Assembly: GCA_003661385.1 (NCBI GenBank)
Contig: QMWA01000093.1
Span: 1 to 7,045, forward strand
Length of the DNA: 7,045 bases
DNA from: Thermoproteota archaeon
GTDB lineage: Archaea > Korarchaeota > Korarchaeia > B14-G2
Direction: 5' to 3'
Position numbers and translations under genes: made by a program
Shown: one piece after another, positions 6,310-7,045 of the stretch
How positions within the stretch are numbered: position 1 is the first letter of the stretch
How the letters are laid out: each line of letters begins with the position of its first letter
The notes under the pieces: generated by a model
What the model was told of the DNA's origin: nothing
Seen by the model: only the letters and a program-made list of their open reading frames with translations
The model's database searches: none

Positions 6310-6323
6310 ACACATAAGTGTGT
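6310..6323. repeat. inverted repeat, possible operator
   Basis: ACACA-TAAG-TGTGT is a perfect five-base inverted repeat with a four-base centre. It lies just upstream of the livK TATA box and within the shared region between the divergent liv units. Its left arm plus one base (ACACAT) recurs at 6338-6343. Position and symmetry suggest a regulator site; no regulator gene is visible nearby. Confidence 0.4.
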
Positions 6324-6333
6324 GCGCTTAGAA

Positions 6334-6353
6334 GTTAACACATCATGTTTAAC
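6334..6353. repeat. imperfect palindrome, possible operator
   Basis: GTTAACACAT (6334-6343) and ATGTTTAAC (6345-6353) are reverse complements except for one extra base in the left arm, around a central C. It covers the upstream of the two TATA-like boxes of the rightward gene, so a protein bound here could block or activate that promoter. The octamer ATGTTTAA in the right arm is repeated at 6361-6368, 16 bases further on. Confidence 0.4.
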
Positions 6354-6370
6354 GTGTAAAATGTTTAAAT
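6345..6370 (+). promoter_or_regulatory. two tandem TATA-like boxes ahead of the unknown gene
   Basis: ATGTTTAA occurs at 6345-6352 and at 6361-6368 (the latter within GTTTAAAT, 6363-6370). The downstream copy is centred about 25 bases ahead of GTG 6391 and would give a leaderless message. The upstream copy would start transcription near 6375 and include the ribosome-binding site GGAGG at 6381-6385. Either or both could be used. Confidence 0.45.
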
Positions 6371-6380
6371 AGCCCCAGTA

Positions 6381-6385
6381 GGAGG
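6381..6385 (+). promoter_or_regulatory. Shine-Dalgarno site before GTG 6391
   Basis: GGAGG lies five bases ahead of GTG 6391 and supports that start. A still longer match, GGAGGTGAT at 6393-6401, falls inside the first four codons, which makes the start less certain: it would point to CTG 6406, a rare start codon. Confidence 0.5.
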
Positions 6386-6390
6386 CTAGT

Positions 6391-6858
6391 GTGGAGGTGA
6401 TTTCTCTGCCTGTAGACCCTGAGTTCTTCGATATGCTCAACTACAGTATATGCCGGGCTGTTAACGAGGCTCTAGGGAAGGATGGAGCCGAGAGCATCTT
6501 CAGGAAGGTGGGTGAAATAAACTATGGTATACTGAAGGCTAAGGGCGAGATTAAGCCCAGTGAAGACCCCTTGGACACGCTTGAGCAGATAGCTAGGTAC
6601 CTTGAGAGGGTTGGGTACATGGAGAAGATAGAGATAAAGAGAGTCAGTGACAGGGAGCTTCTCCTGAAGATGCATGGGGTCTCGGTTCTGGATTCCTCAG
6701 TGAAGCTCGTAGACTCTGGCATGGCGCCCTCACATTACATGACGAACCTGATGTTCGCTGCACTGAAGGAGTATGGTGTTGAAGCTGAGCTGATAGACCT
6801 GGGGTTTGATGTGGAGAAGAATGTTGTACAAGAGAAGTGGGTGCTAAAGGGCAGATGA
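6391..6858 (+). CDS. protein of unknown function in the liv cluster, possibly V4R/TRAPP-like
   Basis: The 155-residue soluble protein has no signal peptide, no membrane segment and a single cysteine (Cys21). I do not recognise the family with certainty. Seen: a helical first part (about 10-50) with LGKDGAESIFRKVGEINYG at 28-46, a second amphipathic helix LDTLEQIARYLERVGY at 61-76, a strand pair (78-98), a helix around SHYMTNLMFAALKEYG (114-129), and a closing strand (131-152). That order, and the LGK-x-(G/A)AE-x-(I/L)(F/Y) motif followed by a G-x-x-EI-like strand, resembles V4R/TRAPP-fold small-ligand sensors, but the usual C-terminal cysteines of V4R domains are absent. It is the first gene of the rightward unit, three bases ahead of livG, divergent from livK. 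Inference: a ligand-binding accessory or sensor for the transporter. No DNA-binding domain is visible. Confidence 0.75.
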   Translation: MEVISLPVDPEFFDMLNYSICRAVNEALGKDGAESIFRKVGEINYGILKAKGEIKPSEDPLDTLEQIARYLERVGYMEKIEIKRVSDRELLLKMHGVSVLDSSVKLVDSGMAPSHYMTNLMFAALKEYGVEAELIDLGFDVEKNVVQEKWVLKGR

Positions 6859-6861
6859 AAG

Positions 6862-7045
6862 ATGCCTCTCCTAGAGGCTAAAGCGGTCACAAAGAAGTTT
6901 GGAGGGGTCGTTGCCGTAGACAAGGCTACTCTCACGGTTGAAGAGGGTGAGATAAGAGGGATAATTGGGCCTAACGGCAGCGGCAAGACTACACTCCTGA
7001 ACCTGATATCCGGGATATACAGGCCTGATGAGGGAGAGATAAGGC
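6862..7045 (+). CDS. livG: ABC transporter ATPase LivG, 3' end cut by window
   Basis: Only the first 61 codons from ATG 6862 are present. Seen: LLEAKAVTKKFGGVVAVDKA at about 3-22, whose FGG-x-x-AVD wording is typical of LivG rather than LivF, then the Walker A motif GPNGSGKT at about 37-44 followed by TLLNLISGIYRPDEGEI. The signature motif and Walker B lie beyond the window. Role: one of two ATPases that power amino-acid import through LivH/LivM. It starts three bases after the stop of the unknown gene, so the two are probably co-transcribed. No strong ribosome-binding site is seen, which suggests translational coupling. It lies on the opposite strand from livK and livH, so the transporter is encoded by two divergent units. 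Confidence 0.92.
   Translation, partial: MPLLEAKAVTKKFGGVVAVDKATLTVEEGEIRGIIGPNGSGKTTLLNLISGIYRPDEGEIR

Noticed and set aside
6264-6440. Upstream extension of the LivK frame by 59 codons
   Set aside because: It lies ahead of the livK TATA box (6293-6300), overlaps the divergent gene, and would put polar sequence before the signal-anchor.

Overview
The window reads as part of an archaeal chromosome, probably from a thermophile of the Thermoproteota/Korarchaeota type. Identification below that level is not supported. The evidence is: TATA-like boxes sitting about 25-30 bases ahead of start codons on both strands, frequent GTG and TTG starts, AGG as the main arginine codon, base composition a little above 50 % G+C by eye, and gene families typical of archaea (DUF362, stand-alone cysteine-rich CCG protein, DUF401 permease, small retropepsin-like protease).

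Left part (1-1411, + strand): the 3' end of a DUF362 protein with an extra cysteine-containing C-terminal region, followed almost without a gap by a complete stand-alone protein with two CCG cysteine-rich modules of the HdrB/HdrD/GlpC kind. Together they look like the end of an iron-sulfur, electron-transfer-type operon whose other members lie outside the window.

Middle (1360-3269, - strand): a small clan-AA (retropepsin-like) aspartic protease whose reading frame is broken by one base just before its conserved C-terminal strand; about 300 bases with no supportable gene; and a DUF401 integral membrane protein of the ion-transporter superfamily.

Right part (3430-7045): a branched-chain/polar amino-acid (Liv/HAAT-type) ABC transporter locus. 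An Asp/Glu racemase-family enzyme (+) converges on the permease gene livH (-), with the two stop codons overlapping. livH lies directly behind the solute-binding protein gene (livK-like, -). From the opposite side of a 127-base divergent promoter region, rich in short inverted and direct repeats, a 155-residue protein of unknown function and then the ATPase gene livG (cut by the window end) run rightwards. The second permease (livM) and second ATPase (livF) are not in the window and would be expected downstream of livG.

Working together (inference): LivK captures an amino acid or similar small carboxylate outside the cell, LivH with a LivM partner forms the channel, and LivG with LivF powers it. 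The racemase-like enzyme may act on the imported compound, and the unknown protein co-oriented with livG is a candidate ligand-sensing or accessory protein. No tRNA, rRNA, CRISPR array, insertion sequence or replication origin was recognised. I found no clear case for a wholly new system. The best leads are the unknown gene in the liv divergon, the frameshifted protease, and the DUF362/CCG pair.
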